Shown piece by piece: positions 25,120 to 34,348 of a DNA stretch of 64,000 nt. The stretch's first letter is position 1, and each line of letters starts with the position of its first letter. The DNA lies in assembly GCA_050289625.1 (NCBI GenBank), contig JBNKGC010000005.1, positions 1 to 64,000 on the forward strand, written 5' to 3'. Origin of the DNA: NIC37A-2 sp050289625. Its GTDB lineage: Bacteria; Myxococcota_A; Polyangia; Polyangiales; Polyangiaceae. The notes beneath the pieces were generated by a model. It did not search any database. It was not told the DNA's origin and saw only the letters and a program-made list of their open reading frames with translations. A program made the position numbers and the translations under genes.

Positions 25120-26865
25120 TCAGCCGTCGCGCTGCGATCGTTTCTTTGGTCCGGAGGTTCCCCGGTCGAGCGCCCCACTGCGTTCCTCAGTACCCTTGTG
25201 CTCGTCATCGTAGGGAGGGCGCTTGGGCGGAGCAACCGGTGGCGGAGCCGAATCGGGTTTTGCTTTGAGCAGGTAGGGCCGGGCGAAATACGTCGAGCAC
25301 GCGTAGTACGGGCGCCGGTGGAACTCCCAGTGGAGATACACGTTGCCGTCCGGCGACACGATGACCTCCGGTGGCGGTCCGAACGGTGAAGAGCGCTGCA
25401 CGGAGTCCAGCGCTCCGACGTCGAATGCGGTGACGCCGCTCGATTTGGTCACGCCCATGCGCACGATGCGGCCGTCCTCCTTGCTCAAGACGATTTCGAG
25501 GTGGGTGCTCATCTCCTCCCGGTTGAGCGGATGGTCCTTCGGCACCAGGTCGAGTGACGCCAAGAACTTGTCGGCAAAGACCGGATGGAGACGCTGGTGA
25601 ATGGCGTTCAGGTAGCGTGCGAAGGGGACGCGAGCCGCATTGAGGGCCGTCTGGTTCCCGGGCTTCACGCTCGCCACGTAGTTTTCGATCGAGGCGCGCC
25701 AGCGCTCGAGGCCCATCGACTTCCAGGAGCCGCGGTGTGCGCTGCGGCGCCGTTCGCCGTCGAGCCGACGTTCGCGGGCCAGCTGATCCACCCCCACGGC
25801 GGAGACGGACAGGTCGGGGCTCAGGTTCAGGTTGATCCCGCTCTTGGTCACGCCGGAAGCTCCCAGGCCGAGGAGATCCGTCGGGCGACCCCGGCGCTCG
25901 GGCAATGCGCGCCGCGCCCTGAGGCGCTCGCGGAGTTCCTGCTCGCGCTGCATCGTCCACCTTCCCGCTCCGAGATGGTGCACCTCGGGCGAAGCCTCTT
26001 GCGCGGTCTGCGCCTTCTGGGCGACCTGGCGTCGCTGGTTTTCCGCACTGGGTGGAGGCGGAGCGTTCTGTGCGCTCCGCGCGCGCTGAGCCTGTGACTC
26101 AGGGCCGGTTCGACCGTTCACCGAGGGTGGCGTCGTGGCAGCAGGCCTCGGTTTCTCGCCGGACGTGTCGCCCGGTGTCCGATCCGGATCGCCCGGCGCG
26201 TCGTCGCTCTGGGCGACCCGGGACTCTTCGGAATTGCCGGGGTTCGAGTCGGAGCCGATGAAATGCCCGCCCGGTGTGGGCTCGGCGGAGTCTTGGTCGG
26301 TCGAGGTGATCTGGGCGCGGGTTTCCTCGTCGACGTGGTTCGCGTCGTCCGCGATGTACTTCGCGTCGGGGTTGTCTTCCTGATCCTTGTTTTCGACGTG
26401 CTGGCGGACCGCCACGCGATTCGGGATCTTGAGCTGCTGGATGTCGGGAGACTCTTTCTTCTCCTCGGCCTTTTCGGGCTTCTTTTCCTCGACCTTCTTC
26501 TGCTCCGGCTTCTTTTCCTGCTTCGCCTTCTCCTCTTCCTCGCGCTTCTTCCGCTCGAGCAGCTCTTCCGGAGTCAACTCGTCGTCGTCCTCCGGCGATT
26601 CCTCGGATTCCTCGTCGGGGGTCTCGACGGGTGGCGAGGGCTCGATCGCGATCTCATCCGCGAGCTCCTCTTCGTCGAGGAGCGAGACTTCCACCGGGGC
26701 AGCATGGAGACGCACGTGTCTCCGAACATCTCGGGCGAAATCCCGGATGTCGAAGGTTTCCTCGATTACCTTCGAGGCTTCGTGAGCCCCGCCTCCCCAG
26801 AACGCGTGCACCACGAGGGCGGTTGCGACCCAGAGGAAGAGCGGGATGTGCGGTTCGCGGGACAT
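25120..26865 (-). CDS. TonB-like energy-transducer-type protein
   Basis: 581 residues. A single N-terminal membrane segment (about 8-26, PLFLWVATALVVHAFWGG) is followed by an acidic stretch, a Lys/Glu-rich coiled-coil or extended region (about 95-145), a Pro/Gln/Arg-rich linker and a C-terminal domain (about 470-550) with the TonB-like pattern: HLEIVLSKEDGRIVRMGV, then GALDSVQRSSPFGPPPEV. This layout spans the periplasm. It could couple to an outer-membrane transporter or a gliding/secretion machine; no ExbB/ExbD is nearby. A highly basic C-terminal extension follows. Confidence 0.78.
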   Translation of the reverse strand: MSREPHIPLFLWVATALVVHAFWGGGAHEASKVIEETFDIRDFARDVRRHVRLHAAPVEVSLLDEEELADEIAIEPSPPVETPDEESEESPEDDDELTPEELLERKKREEEEKAKQEKKPEQKKVEEKKPEKAEEKKESPDIQQLKIPNRVAVRQHVENKDQEDNPDAKYIADDANHVDEETRAQITSTDQDSAEPTPGGHFIGSDSNPGNSEESRVAQSDDAPGDPDRTPGDTSGEKPRPAATTPPSVNGRTGPESQAQRARSAQNAPPPPSAENQRRQVAQKAQTAQEASPEVHHLGAGRWTMQREQELRERLRARRALPERRGRPTDLLGLGASGVTKSGINLNLSPDLSVSAVGVDQLARERRLDGERRRSAHRGSWKSMGLERWRASIENYVASVKPGNQTALNAARVPFARYLNAIHQRLHPVFADKFLASLDLVPKDHPLNREEMSTHLEIVLSKEDGRIVRMGVTKSSGVTAFDVGALDSVQRSSPFGPPPEVIVSPDGNVYLHWEFHRRPYYACSTYFARPYLLKAKPDSAPPPVAPPKRPPYDDEHKGTEERSGALDRGTSGPKKRSQRDG

Positions 26866-27161
26866 CTCCTCTAGAGCAAGGTGTCGAAGCGCTCGACCCT
26901 TCGCCCAGCGGGGCCCAGTGCTGCGGTGAGTTGGCCTTCATGAAGGCCACAGCGCAAGGCCGGATTAGGCTAACACCCGGCCTCAGGTCCAGCAATTGAG
27001 TGTGATGAAACGTAGGCCATCGGCAATGTATTTCGCCGACGCGGTGGCCTTTTGGTGCGAAAGTTCAGTGGGTTCGGGACACTTCGGCGTTGGACGCCTC
27101 CGGTGAAGTCTGTCCCCCGAGCACGGTGAACGGACGAGTGTCCGGACCGGCAAACGCAACC
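26866..27161. other. Intergenic region
   Basis: About 300 bases between two minus-strand genes. I see no gene, repeat, RNA or clear terminator. Confidence 0.45.
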
Positions 27162-28022
27162 TCACATCTTGGAGAAGGCGTCGAAGTTCTCGGCGATTTC
27201 CTCCGGGGTCCAGATTCCTCCCGCGGCCTCCTTGAGTTGACCGTCGCTTTCGGCGAGCGCCATCACGCTCAAGCGGCCTCCCGCCACACCGATGACGGTT
27301 CCGGTGACCTCCGCTCCCAGCCGGCTGGCCAAGAACAGGTGCACGGGGGCCACGTGCTCCGGCTGCATCGTGTCGCCCGCCTTTTCGAACATGGGGAGAT
27401 CTTCGGTCAGACGCGTCTTGGCGATGGGGGCCACGGCATTGACGGTGATATCGAAGCGCTGAAGTTCGATCGACGCCGTTCGCGAGAGGCCATAGACGCC
27501 CGCCTTTGCCGCGGCCTCGTTTGCCTGCCCCAGGTTTCCGAGGAGGCCCGCGACGCTGGTCGTGTTGATGATGCGGCCACCACGGCGTTGGGACTTCATC
27601 TGCTTTGCAGCGGCCTGAGTCCCGAGAAACGTGCCCTTCAGGTCGACATCGAGCACGGCGTCCCAGTCTTCGAGTGACAGGTTCGCGAGAGATTTGTCGC
27701 GACCGATGCCCGCGTTGTTCACCCAGACGTCGATCGCACCGAAAGCCTCGACGGCTTCGGATACCAAGCGATCGATGCTCGCCGGATCGCTGACGGAGCC
27801 GTCGTTCGAGATGGCTTCGCCGCCAGCGTCGCGAATTGCTTGCGCAACCGCCGCGGCGATCGTCGGATCGGAACCGCGGCCCTCGCGATCGCAACCGAGG
27901 TCATTTACGACGACTCGCGCACCGTGCCCCGCGAAACAGTGGGCCACGGCGCGGCCGATGCCTCGTCCGGCGCCGGTGACGACAGCGACCTTGCCTTCGA
28001 GGAGCTTCTCCGTGTTCGCCAT
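27162..28022 (-). CDS. Short-chain dehydrogenase/reductase fold protein without catalytic Tyr
   Basis: 286 residues. Classical SDR landmarks are present: TGAGRGIG for the dinucleotide, VNNAG, a Ser in INTTSVAG and the Lys in AAAKAG. The Tyr that normally sits four residues before that Lys is Glu: the sequence is NEAAAKAG, codon GAG. SDRs of the multifunctional hydratase/dehydrogenase type have the same surroundings with Tyr. Normal Tyr-dependent reduction should not work. The ATG at 28022 has GGGGA about 5 bases upstream; an ATG at 28034 is possible. Upstream on the same strand lies a small orphan ORF. Confidence 0.82.
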   Translation of the reverse strand: MANTEKLLEGKVAVVTGAGRGIGRAVAHCFAGHGARVVVNDLGCDREGRGSDPTIAAAVAQAIRDAGGEAISNDGSVSDPASIDRLVSEAVEAFGAIDVWVNNAGIGRDKSLANLSLEDWDAVLDVDLKGTFLGTQAAAKQMKSQRRGGRIINTTSVAGLLGNLGQANEAAAKAGVYGLSRTASIELQRFDITVNAVAPIAKTRLTEDLPMFEKAGDTMQPEHVAPVHLFLASRLGAEVTGTVIGVAGGRLSVMALAESDGQLKEAAGGIWTPEEIAENFDAFSKM

Positions 28023-28051
28023 GGGCGTCCCCATAGCATGCGGGGTCGGAG

Positions 28052-28348
28052 TCAAAAGACGGATCGAGCCGAACGGAACCCGTGAACGGCGCGCGCGACC
28101 GCCCGCGCCGAAGCGCCGGCGCTCCCGATCTCGGCGCCGCCTTCGATGATGCCGAGGATGTTGATGCCCGTGCGAGTGACGTTCGAGGGGGTCCAGACGA
28201 TGAAGCCGCAGTCCGTGCCCCAGTCTCCGAAAGGCGGCTCGAAGTTCTGGCCGTGATCGAACTGAAGGTTGTTCAGGGTGGTTTCGTTCACGTTGATGTT
28301 CGACCCGCGCCAAACCACGCGGTCGGCGAGCGATTTTGCTCCAGACAT
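28052..28348 (-). CDS. Small hypothetical protein, possibly a fragment
   Basis: 98 residues. Codon use in the first 75 codons is typical of this genome (ATC, GTC, GGC, AAC), so it was once coding. The sequence (RVVWRGSNINVNETTLNN, then GFIVWTPSNVTRTG and GINILGIIEGGAEIGS) looks like a beta-rich segment of a larger protein. I do not recognise it. Its start is 28 bases from the divergent Cys-rich lipoprotein start, too tight for two ordinary promoters. It lies in a stretch of gene remnants, so a truncated gene is likely. Confidence 0.45.
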   Translation of the reverse strand: MSGAKSLADRVVWRGSNINVNETTLNNLQFDHGQNFEPPFGDWGTDCGFIVWTPSNVTRTGINILGIIEGGAEIGSAGASARAVARAVHGFRSARSVF

Positions 28349-28376
28349 GCGTCATCGGTCCGTTGCCTGAGTCGGA

Positions 28377-28766
28377 ATGACACGTCCATGGCAGCGACCC
28401 TATCGGCTTGCATCGACCCTCGCGCTTCTGCTGCTCGTGAGTTGTGGGAGCGACCCCCCGTCGAAGACCTGCACCACGGGAACCTGCTCGGAAACGTGCG
28501 GTGAAGGTGGATGCAGCCTGTCGTGCGAAGAAGCGGCTGATTGCAAAGGAGATTGCGCAGGGGGTGACTGCCGCTATCAATGCGTTGGTGAGACCGACTG
28601 CGACGTGACGTGCTCCGGTGGGGGATGCGAGATGACGTGCAGTGATGCGGCGGACTGCGTACTGAACTGCCCTGGTGGAGGTTGCAGCTTCTCTTGCGAG
28701 GCGACGGCCGACTGCACGGGAACCTGCTCACCCGACGACTGCACGGGCAACGGGTTCGGAGGCTGA
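28377..28766 (+). CDS. Cys-rich repeat lipoprotein
   Basis: 129 residues. A lipoprotein signal (lipobox LLVSC) is followed by four tandem 19-residue repeats with the cysteine pattern C-x4-C-x3-C-x5-C-x3, plus partial units at both ends. Gly/Asp/Ser fill most other positions. This suggests a disulfide-rich rod or knot on the cell surface. The stop at 28764-28766 is in the same reading frame as the SNF2-like remnant that follows directly. Confidence 0.7.
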   Translation: MTRPWQRPYRLASTLALLLLVSCGSDPPSKTCTTGTCSETCGEGGCSLSCEEAADCKGDCAGGDCRYQCVGETDCDVTCSGGGCEMTCSDAADCVLNCPGGGCSFSCEATADCTGTCSPDDCTGNGFGG

Positions 28767-29558
28767 GCCCGTCGCTACGCGACTCTGGGCGCTCGCTGCG
28801 GCACCCGGCGCGAGCTGCTGCGTTTGGCCGAGTGGAGCGTGCGCGACCTGCTGGTTTCGGAAGGGCAGCGCGCAGCGTTCTTCACGGGAAGAGAGTCATC
28901 CAAACAACGAGAGCGCTCGCTCGTCGACTTTCAAGACGACCCCGCGGTATCGGTGTTGTTCTTGAGCGATGCCGGCGGCACGGGTTTGAACCTGCAGCGC
29001 GCGCCCAGCTGCTGCGTCAACCTCGAGCTGCCGTGGAATCCGGCGGTCCTCGAGCAGCGCATTGCGCGCATCTACCGGCTCGGACAGGAGCGTCCCATCG
29101 ACGTGTTCAACTTGGTGACGGAAGAGGGGATCGAGGCCCGCATCGCCGGTCTGATCGCCCAGAAGCAGGCGGTCTTCTCCACCCTGTTCGACGGCACCTC
29201 CGAGGAAGTTCGCTTCGATGGCGACGCCTCGTTCCTGGAAGGCGTGAAGAAGCTGGTGGAGCCGGTCGTACCTCCCGTGCCACTGCACGAAGAGGATGAG
29301 GACGATGCGGACGCTGACCTGCTCGCCCCACCGGACTCACTAGCGACGGCAGACACGACCCCGAACGAAGCCACGAGCGCGGAGTCAGCCGTCACTTCGA
29401 CGGCCACGGTTCTCCCCGAAACGCAGGTCGGAACCCTGCTCTCGGGCCTGGCAATCCAGCACAGCCCCGATGGCGGTGTGCGCGTGGAAGCGCCCGCCGA
29501 GGTGGCCGTTCCTCTCGCCGAATTCCTCGAGTCGCTGGCGCGCTCGTTGCGCACATGA
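28767..29558 (+). pseudogene. 5'-truncated SNF2/SWI2-type helicase remnant
   Basis: The frame is open from the codon after the lipoprotein stop and encodes only the C-terminal helicase lobe: FFTGRESSKQRERSLVDF, LSDAGGTGLNLQRA (motif V) and QRIARIYRLGQ (motif VI). It then has an acidic tail. The whole first ATPase lobe (motifs I-III with Walker A and DExH) is missing. A TTG at 28824 could start a 244-residue product, but this would be inactive as a remodeler. Codon use is normal. A deletion joining the helicase remnant to the lipoprotein gene is the simplest explanation. Confidence 0.75.
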
Positions 29559-29607
29559 AGCGGGCGTTCACTTATGCCCCGCGCACCGACGTGCTACTGG
29601 CCGGGCC

Positions 29608-30900
29608 ATGAACGTACACGCGCGGACGGGCGTCGGGGCTTTCACCCTCGCGCTGTGTATCCTCGGTTTCGGTTGTGAAAGCACCGTCAGCTCCCCGGGG
29701 AAGAGGGAAACCGCGGGCGGCATGGCAGGCGCCGAGTCCAACGAAGGCGGCACGGGTGGCGACTCGACCACCGGAAGCGGTGGCTTGGGCGGGGCACCGG
29801 TGGGCTCCGGGGGCACCAGTCAATCCGGCGGCGCCAGTCAATCCGGCGGCACGGGCGGCGATCCGCCTCTCGACTGCGGCACGCAGGTCGACTGTGGCGG
29901 GAACTGCGTCGACATCGCGACGTCCCCCGAACACTGCGGTCGGTGTGAGCACACTTGCGGCGGTGGCGAGTGCAGCAAAGGGCGCTGCCAACCGATGGTC
30001 GTTCACGCCCTCGAACAGGGAACCGTGGATGCACTGGGAGTTGGCGACACCAACGTCTACTTCTCGACCACGGTCGACGATACGACGCACCCGCTTCTGA
30101 GTTGCCCCAAGACGGGCTGCACGCTCGCCCCTCGGCAACTCGACTCGCGATACTGGGGCATCGAAGCCATCGCGCACGCGAACGACACCGTCGTGTTCCT
30201 CTCGGCCCCCACCCAATCCACCTATCGACCTGCTCTCTATGCCTGCCCGGAGTCCGGCTGCAACAATCCGAGCTCCGTCCATTCGCAGGGCCTTTCGGGC
30301 TACGAGTATCGCCTGGTCGCCCAGGGGAGCTCCGTGTGGTTCGACGGTTTTCAGAGCGGCCTCGGGTGGATCGACTGCGCAAACGGCGAGGCGACCGTCG
30401 GTGGCACGCTCGGGGTGAAGGGAACCCACGGATCCGACGCGAGCGCGTCCGAGGTGTTCTTCGTCTCGAGTGCATCGAGCGGGTCTCAGCCCGCGCGCTG
30501 TGACAAGGCGGATGGGCCCTGTACACCGACGCTCCTCGACGACGGCGACTGGGGCGACGTGAGCGAGCTCCAAGAGTACGACGGCAAGCTGTATTTCGTC
30601 TGGCCCGGTCGCGAAGATTTCTTCGAGGGTCAGCTGCGCGTCTGCAACCTCGACGACGGTTGTGCGAGCCCCGTGGAATTGGCCGATGGTCTCGACTGGA
30701 ACACCTGGCTCCACGTCGACTTCAGCGGGATCTATTGGCTCCGCAAGAGCGATCACAGGTTCCAGCGGTGTAGCCTCGACGATTGCCAAGGGGGCGCCCA
30801 AGACTGGTTCACCCCGACCGGCATCCCCACGTGGCCCCAAGCCGACGAGGATTTCGTCTACTGGGCGCAAGGAGCCACCGTCTACCGCATCGCGAAGTAA
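29608..30900 (+). CDS. Gly/Ser-linker lipoprotein with predicted beta-propeller-like domain
   Basis: 430 residues. The lipobox GFGC is followed by a Gly/Thr/Ser linker with a tandem repeat, a short Cys-rich segment (CGTQVDCGGNCVDI, CGRCEHTC) and a large domain (about 130-430). That domain has regular blade-like repeats: NVYFSTTVDD, TVVFLSAPT, SVWFDGFQ, EVFFVSSAS, LYFVWPGR, FVYWAQGA. This layout is typical of exported myxobacterial surface lipoproteins. The ATG at 29608 starts the signal peptide. Confidence 0.78.
   Translation: MNVHARTGVGAFTLALCILGFGCESTVSSPGKRETAGGMAGAESNEGGTGGDSTTGSGGLGGAPVGSGGTSQSGGASQSGGTGGDPPLDCGTQVDCGGNCVDIATSPEHCGRCEHTCGGGECSKGRCQPMVVHALEQGTVDALGVGDTNVYFSTTVDDTTHPLLSCPKTGCTLAPRQLDSRYWGIEAIAHANDTVVFLSAPTQSTYRPALYACPESGCNNPSSVHSQGLSGYEYRLVAQGSSVWFDGFQSGLGWIDCANGEATVGGTLGVKGTHGSDASASEVFFVSSASSGSQPARCDKADGPCTPTLLDDGDWGDVSELQEYDGKLYFVWPGREDFFEGQLRVCNLDDGCASPVELADGLDWNTWLHVDFSGIYWLRKSDHRFQRCSLDDCQGGAQDWFTPTGIPTWPQADEDFVYWAQGATVYRIAK
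29812..29847 (+). repeat. Tandem 18-base repeat
   Basis: GGCACCAGTCAATCCGGC and GGCGCCAGTCAATCCGGC stand head to tail and differ at one base. They encode the GTSQSG/GASQSG linker. Confidence 0.75.
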
Positions 30901-31017
30901 GGGCCCGCGCGACGGGTCCCCCTCATGCAAGGAGTTCCCGGCGAAAAGCTCGTGCGATCGGCGCCGACCCACGCCGCAGGGTGACGGGCGGGGTGCGTTC
31001 CCGTAGTCTCCGCCGCC

Positions 31018-33078
31018 ATGTCCGCTCCGGTCTCGAAAGACGATGGGTCGCGCCGCATTCTCGTGACCAGCGCGCTTCCGTACGCCAATGGTCACATCCA
31101 CATCGGTCACCTGGTGGAGTACCTCCAGACCGACATCTGGGTGAGGTACCAAAAGGCTCGCGGCAACCAGGCGATCTACATCTGTGCCGACGACACGCAC
31201 GGCACGGCGATCATGATCCGTGCGCAGCAGGAGGGACGAAGCGAGGCCGAGCTGATCGGGGAAATGCAGAAAGCCCACGAGGCAGACTTCGCGCGCTTTC
31301 AGATCGAGTTCGACAACTACGGCAGCACGAACTCGCCCGAGAACGAGGCGCTGGGTCGCGAGATCTGGGGAGCGCTTCGCAAGCAGAATCTCGTGGCCGA
31401 ACGGGACGTGACCCAACTCTTCGATCCGAAGGCCGGCGTGTTTTTGGCCGATCGCTTCGTCAAGGGGACCTGCCCGAAGTGTGGCGCTCCGGATCAGTAT
31501 GGGGACTCGTGTGAAAAGTGTGGTGCGGCCTACGCCGCCACCGATCTGAAGGACCCCTACAGCACGCTGAGCGGGGCTCGACCCGAGGTGAAAACTGCCC
31601 CCCACTACTTCGTGGAAATCGAGCAACTGCACGACTTCCTCGACGAATGGACCCAGAGCGGCCGGCACCTGCAGCCCGAGATCGCGAACTACCTCAAAGG
31701 GCACTTCTTGGCGGAGCCCTTGCGCGACTGGGACGTGTCACGGCCGGCGCCGTACTTCGGCTTCGAGATCCCGGATGCGCCGGGCCATTATTGGTACGTG
31801 TGGTTCGATGCGCCGATCGGCTACATGGCGTCCACCAAGCAGTGGTGTGAAAAGCACGGTGAGAACTTCAACGACTGGTGGAAGTCGAGCGAAGTGGAAA
31901 TCCATCACTTCATCGGCAAAGACATCACCTACTTTCACACCCTGTTCTGGCCGGCGATGCTGAAGAGCTCGGGCTTTTCCCTGCCAACCCGAGTGCAGGT
32001 GCACGGCTTCCTCACCGTCAATGGCGAGAAGATGAGCAAGTCGAAGGGCACGATGGTGCGTGCTTCCACCTACCTCGAGCACCTCGATCCGGCGTATCTC
32101 CGGTATTTCTACGCAAGCAAGCTCACGGCCAAGGTTGACGATCTCGACCTCAACCTCGAAGACTTCGCCGCCAAGGTGAACTCGGACGTCGTGGGGAAGG
32201 TTGTGAACCTTGCGAGCCGCACCGCCCGTTTCGTCCCCCACTTGGCTGCGACCTACCCCGACGACGAAGGACTCTTCGCCGCCGGAGTCGAGCGAGGCGC
32301 CGAGATTGCCGGTGCCTACGAGTCGCGCGACTACGCCAAGGCGATGCGTGCAATCATGGCGCTTGCCGATGGCGCGAACGAATACATCGATCGCAAAGAG
32401 CCCTGGAAGCTGAAGAAGGACGCCGAGAAGGCCGAAGAGTTGGTGCGGGTCTGCACGGTGGCGCTCAACCTCTATCGGCAAATCGTGGTCTACCTGGCGC
32501 CGGTACTCCCATCACTCGCTGCGGACAGCGCCGCCTTCCTCAATGCGCCCTGCGACCGCTGGGAGCACGCCGGTCAGCATTTGCTGGGCAGCGAAGTGAG
32601 CAAATTCAAGCACCTCATGCAGCGCGTGGATCAGAAGAAGGTCGCTGCCGTCATCGAAGCCAGCATGGATCTCACGCAGGAGCTCGATCGCGGTAGCGAA
32701 CCAACCTTCGACGATGGCGCGGAGGCCCTCGAGGCCGAACCGCTCGCCGACACGTGCACCATCGACGACTTCGGCAAGATGGATCTGCGTGTGGCGCGTG
32801 TGGTGAAAGCCGAATCACTGAAAGAAGCGAAGAAGCTCCTCAAGCTCACGGTGAGTCTCGGCGGCGACGACCGACGGACCGTGTTCGCCGGGATCAAATC
32901 CGCGTACGAACCGGAGGACCTCGTCGGCCGTCTCGTGGTGATCGTAGCCAACCTCGCTCCGCGAAAGATGAAGTTCGGCACCAGCGAGGGCATGGTGATC
33001 TGCGCCGGCAGCGGCGGCTCCGATCTGTTCGTGCTGTCTCCCGACTCGGGAGCGAAGCCCGGACAGCGGGTGCACTGA
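31018..33078 (+). CDS. metG: Methionyl-tRNA synthetase
   Basis: 686 residues. Class I signatures are complete: ANGHIHIGHLVEYLQTD and GEKMSKSKG (KMSKS). A Zn knuckle CPKCG...CEKCG lies in the CP region. The anticodon-binding helical domain follows and the C-terminal ~110 residues form an EMAP-II/Trbp111-like tRNA-binding domain (MDLRVARVVKAE, GMVICAG). It attaches Met to tRNAMet for translation. Length is normal. The gene stands alone, converging on a small lipoprotein gene with 38 bases between stops. Confidence 0.96.
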   Translation: MSAPVSKDDGSRRILVTSALPYANGHIHIGHLVEYLQTDIWVRYQKARGNQAIYICADDTHGTAIMIRAQQEGRSEAELIGEMQKAHEADFARFQIEFDNYGSTNSPENEALGREIWGALRKQNLVAERDVTQLFDPKAGVFLADRFVKGTCPKCGAPDQYGDSCEKCGAAYAATDLKDPYSTLSGARPEVKTAPHYFVEIEQLHDFLDEWTQSGRHLQPEIANYLKGHFLAEPLRDWDVSRPAPYFGFEIPDAPGHYWYVWFDAPIGYMASTKQWCEKHGENFNDWWKSSEVEIHHFIGKDITYFHTLFWPAMLKSSGFSLPTRVQVHGFLTVNGEKMSKSKGTMVRASTYLEHLDPAYLRYFYASKLTAKVDDLDLNLEDFAAKVNSDVVGKVVNLASRTARFVPHLAATYPDDEGLFAAGVERGAEIAGAYESRDYAKAMRAIMALADGANEYIDRKEPWKLKKDAEKAEELVRVCTVALNLYRQIVVYLAPVLPSLAADSAAFLNAPCDRWEHAGQHLLGSEVSKFKHLMQRVDQKKVAAVIEASMDLTQELDRGSEPTFDDGAEALEAEPLADTCTIDDFGKMDLRVARVVKAESLKEAKKLLKLTVSLGGDDRRTVFAGIKSAYEPEDLVGRLVVIVANLAPRKMKFGTSEGMVICAGSGGSDLFVLSPDSGAKPGQRVH

Positions 33079-33116
33079 ATCGTGAGCCCGTGCGCGCTTC
33101 GTTCGCGTGCTCGGCC

Positions 33117-33506
33117 TCAGTTCGACGGCGGCACGCAGGCTTTGATGCCGTTCTTTCCGCTCGGGTCGACGAAGTTGATGTTCGAGGAGCAGTTCGACTC
33201 GGCATCGACCGGGCGGTTCACGTTGCACTGCGCTTTGTCGGTGCAGATGCGGAAGCAGTAGTTTTCACCGTCGTCGTGCGCGACGCACGCGGACGCCTCG
33301 GGACAGTCGAGGTCGGTGGTGCAGCCGGTGAGTCCGCAATAGCCGCCTTTGAATTGCTGAAGGCACATCGCTTCCTCGACGCAGCCCATGTCGTTCTCAC
33401 ATGCGGCTCCTACGCCAATCCGATCGGCTTCGCTGAGGTCGTCGTCGTCGTCGCTGCAAGCGGCGAGGGGCAGTCCCAAGAACAGGAGGAGCAAGAGTCG
33501 CTTCAT
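33117..33506 (-). CDS. Small Cys-rich lipoprotein
   Basis: 129 residues: a lipoprotein signal (lipobox LAAC) followed by a run of Asp and about ten cysteines in the mature domain, for example CENDMGC and GYCGLTGCTTDLDC. This resembles the small Dickkopf/EGF-like modules common in myxobacterial exported proteins. No partner gene is adjacent. Convergent with metG. Confidence 0.72.
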   Translation of the reverse strand: MKRLLLLLFLGLPLAACSDDDDDLSEADRIGVGAACENDMGCVEEAMCLQQFKGGYCGLTGCTTDLDCPEASACVAHDDGENYCFRICTDKAQCNVNRPVDAESNCSSNINFVDPSGKNGIKACVPPSN

Positions 33507-34348
33507 GGGATGAGCGTATCCGGCTTTCGGTGCTCAGACCACCGCTGGCCAGTGCGCTGTGGCCAAGATGCCTCTCTGTTGCGACTCACATTCGCGTTGC
33601 AGGTGCGACAGGCGATGTGAAGTGCTGCCTGCGCGGTGTCGTTGTGCGAGATGCGTCGTCAGTGCGGGTGAGTTTTCGGGAGACGCTCGGAGGTGATGTA
33701 GGTCGGAGTCGCCAGATATTGGCGGCCTGTTAGCAAAGATGTTTTGGTCAGGAAGTGATCTGAACTCGACGGCCATCGAGCCCGCCTTGGTCGCGAACAT
33801 CAGCTATCACTGACACGGCTGCGTGAGCTCTTCTTTTACGTGCCCACGACAGCCGTGGGGCACGTAGCGAATCGTGTGCTCCGTCCCGGCAGAACGTCTC
33901 ATTGGCGGCATGGAAAGGACGATCTCGGGCTCGTCCCAAGGGACGACGATGAGAGCCATTCGCGGCTGCGCGGAGCTGGCGAAAGCCATCTTGAGTGGTG
34001 CCCTGTCCCTTTACAAATGCCAATGAGTCATCCGTGTAGGCGACCGTTGTCTACTGTCGGGAAAACACCTTGCCATGAAAGACACCGGTGCCCGAGCAGA
34101 GCGGTCGGTGAGGGCAGCCTGCTTTAGGCGGTTTTTGCAATCGGATTTCGTGTCTCGGTCCTGTTTGTTTTGCATCACAAAGTGCGAACACTGGCCGTTC
34201 GATGACACTGGCGGTTCCATGACGAAGTGAAGCGCTTCCGAGTCGATCGGTTTCTGGAGTCGATGACAAAACCCGGACGCCGAAGCCACTCATGGTCGAG
34301 GGGCGCGAACAGCGCTCTTCCTGTCTTACATCGTAGGAGAAGGACACC
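33507..34348. other. Long intergenic region
   Basis: In 842 bases I can support no gene, RNA or repeat. Base composition is less G+C-rich than the surroundings and frames are short. A minus-strand frame at 33807-33989 has fair codon use but no recognisable product, so it may be decayed coding sequence. The right end holds AGGAGAAGG, the ribosome site of the next gene. Confidence 0.45.

Noticed and set aside
30901..30925. G/C-rich inverted repeat after the Gly-linker lipoprotein
   Set aside because: Short, imperfect and without a T run; not enough for a terminator call.
33807..33989. Short minus-strand frame with fair codon use in the long intergenic region
   Set aside because: 60 codons, no ribosome site and no recognisable product; mentioned only as possible decayed sequence.
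33507..34348. Search for tRNA or small RNA in the longest gene-free stretch
   Set aside because: No cloverleaf-like arms or T-loop consensus (GGTTCGA) could be found by eye.
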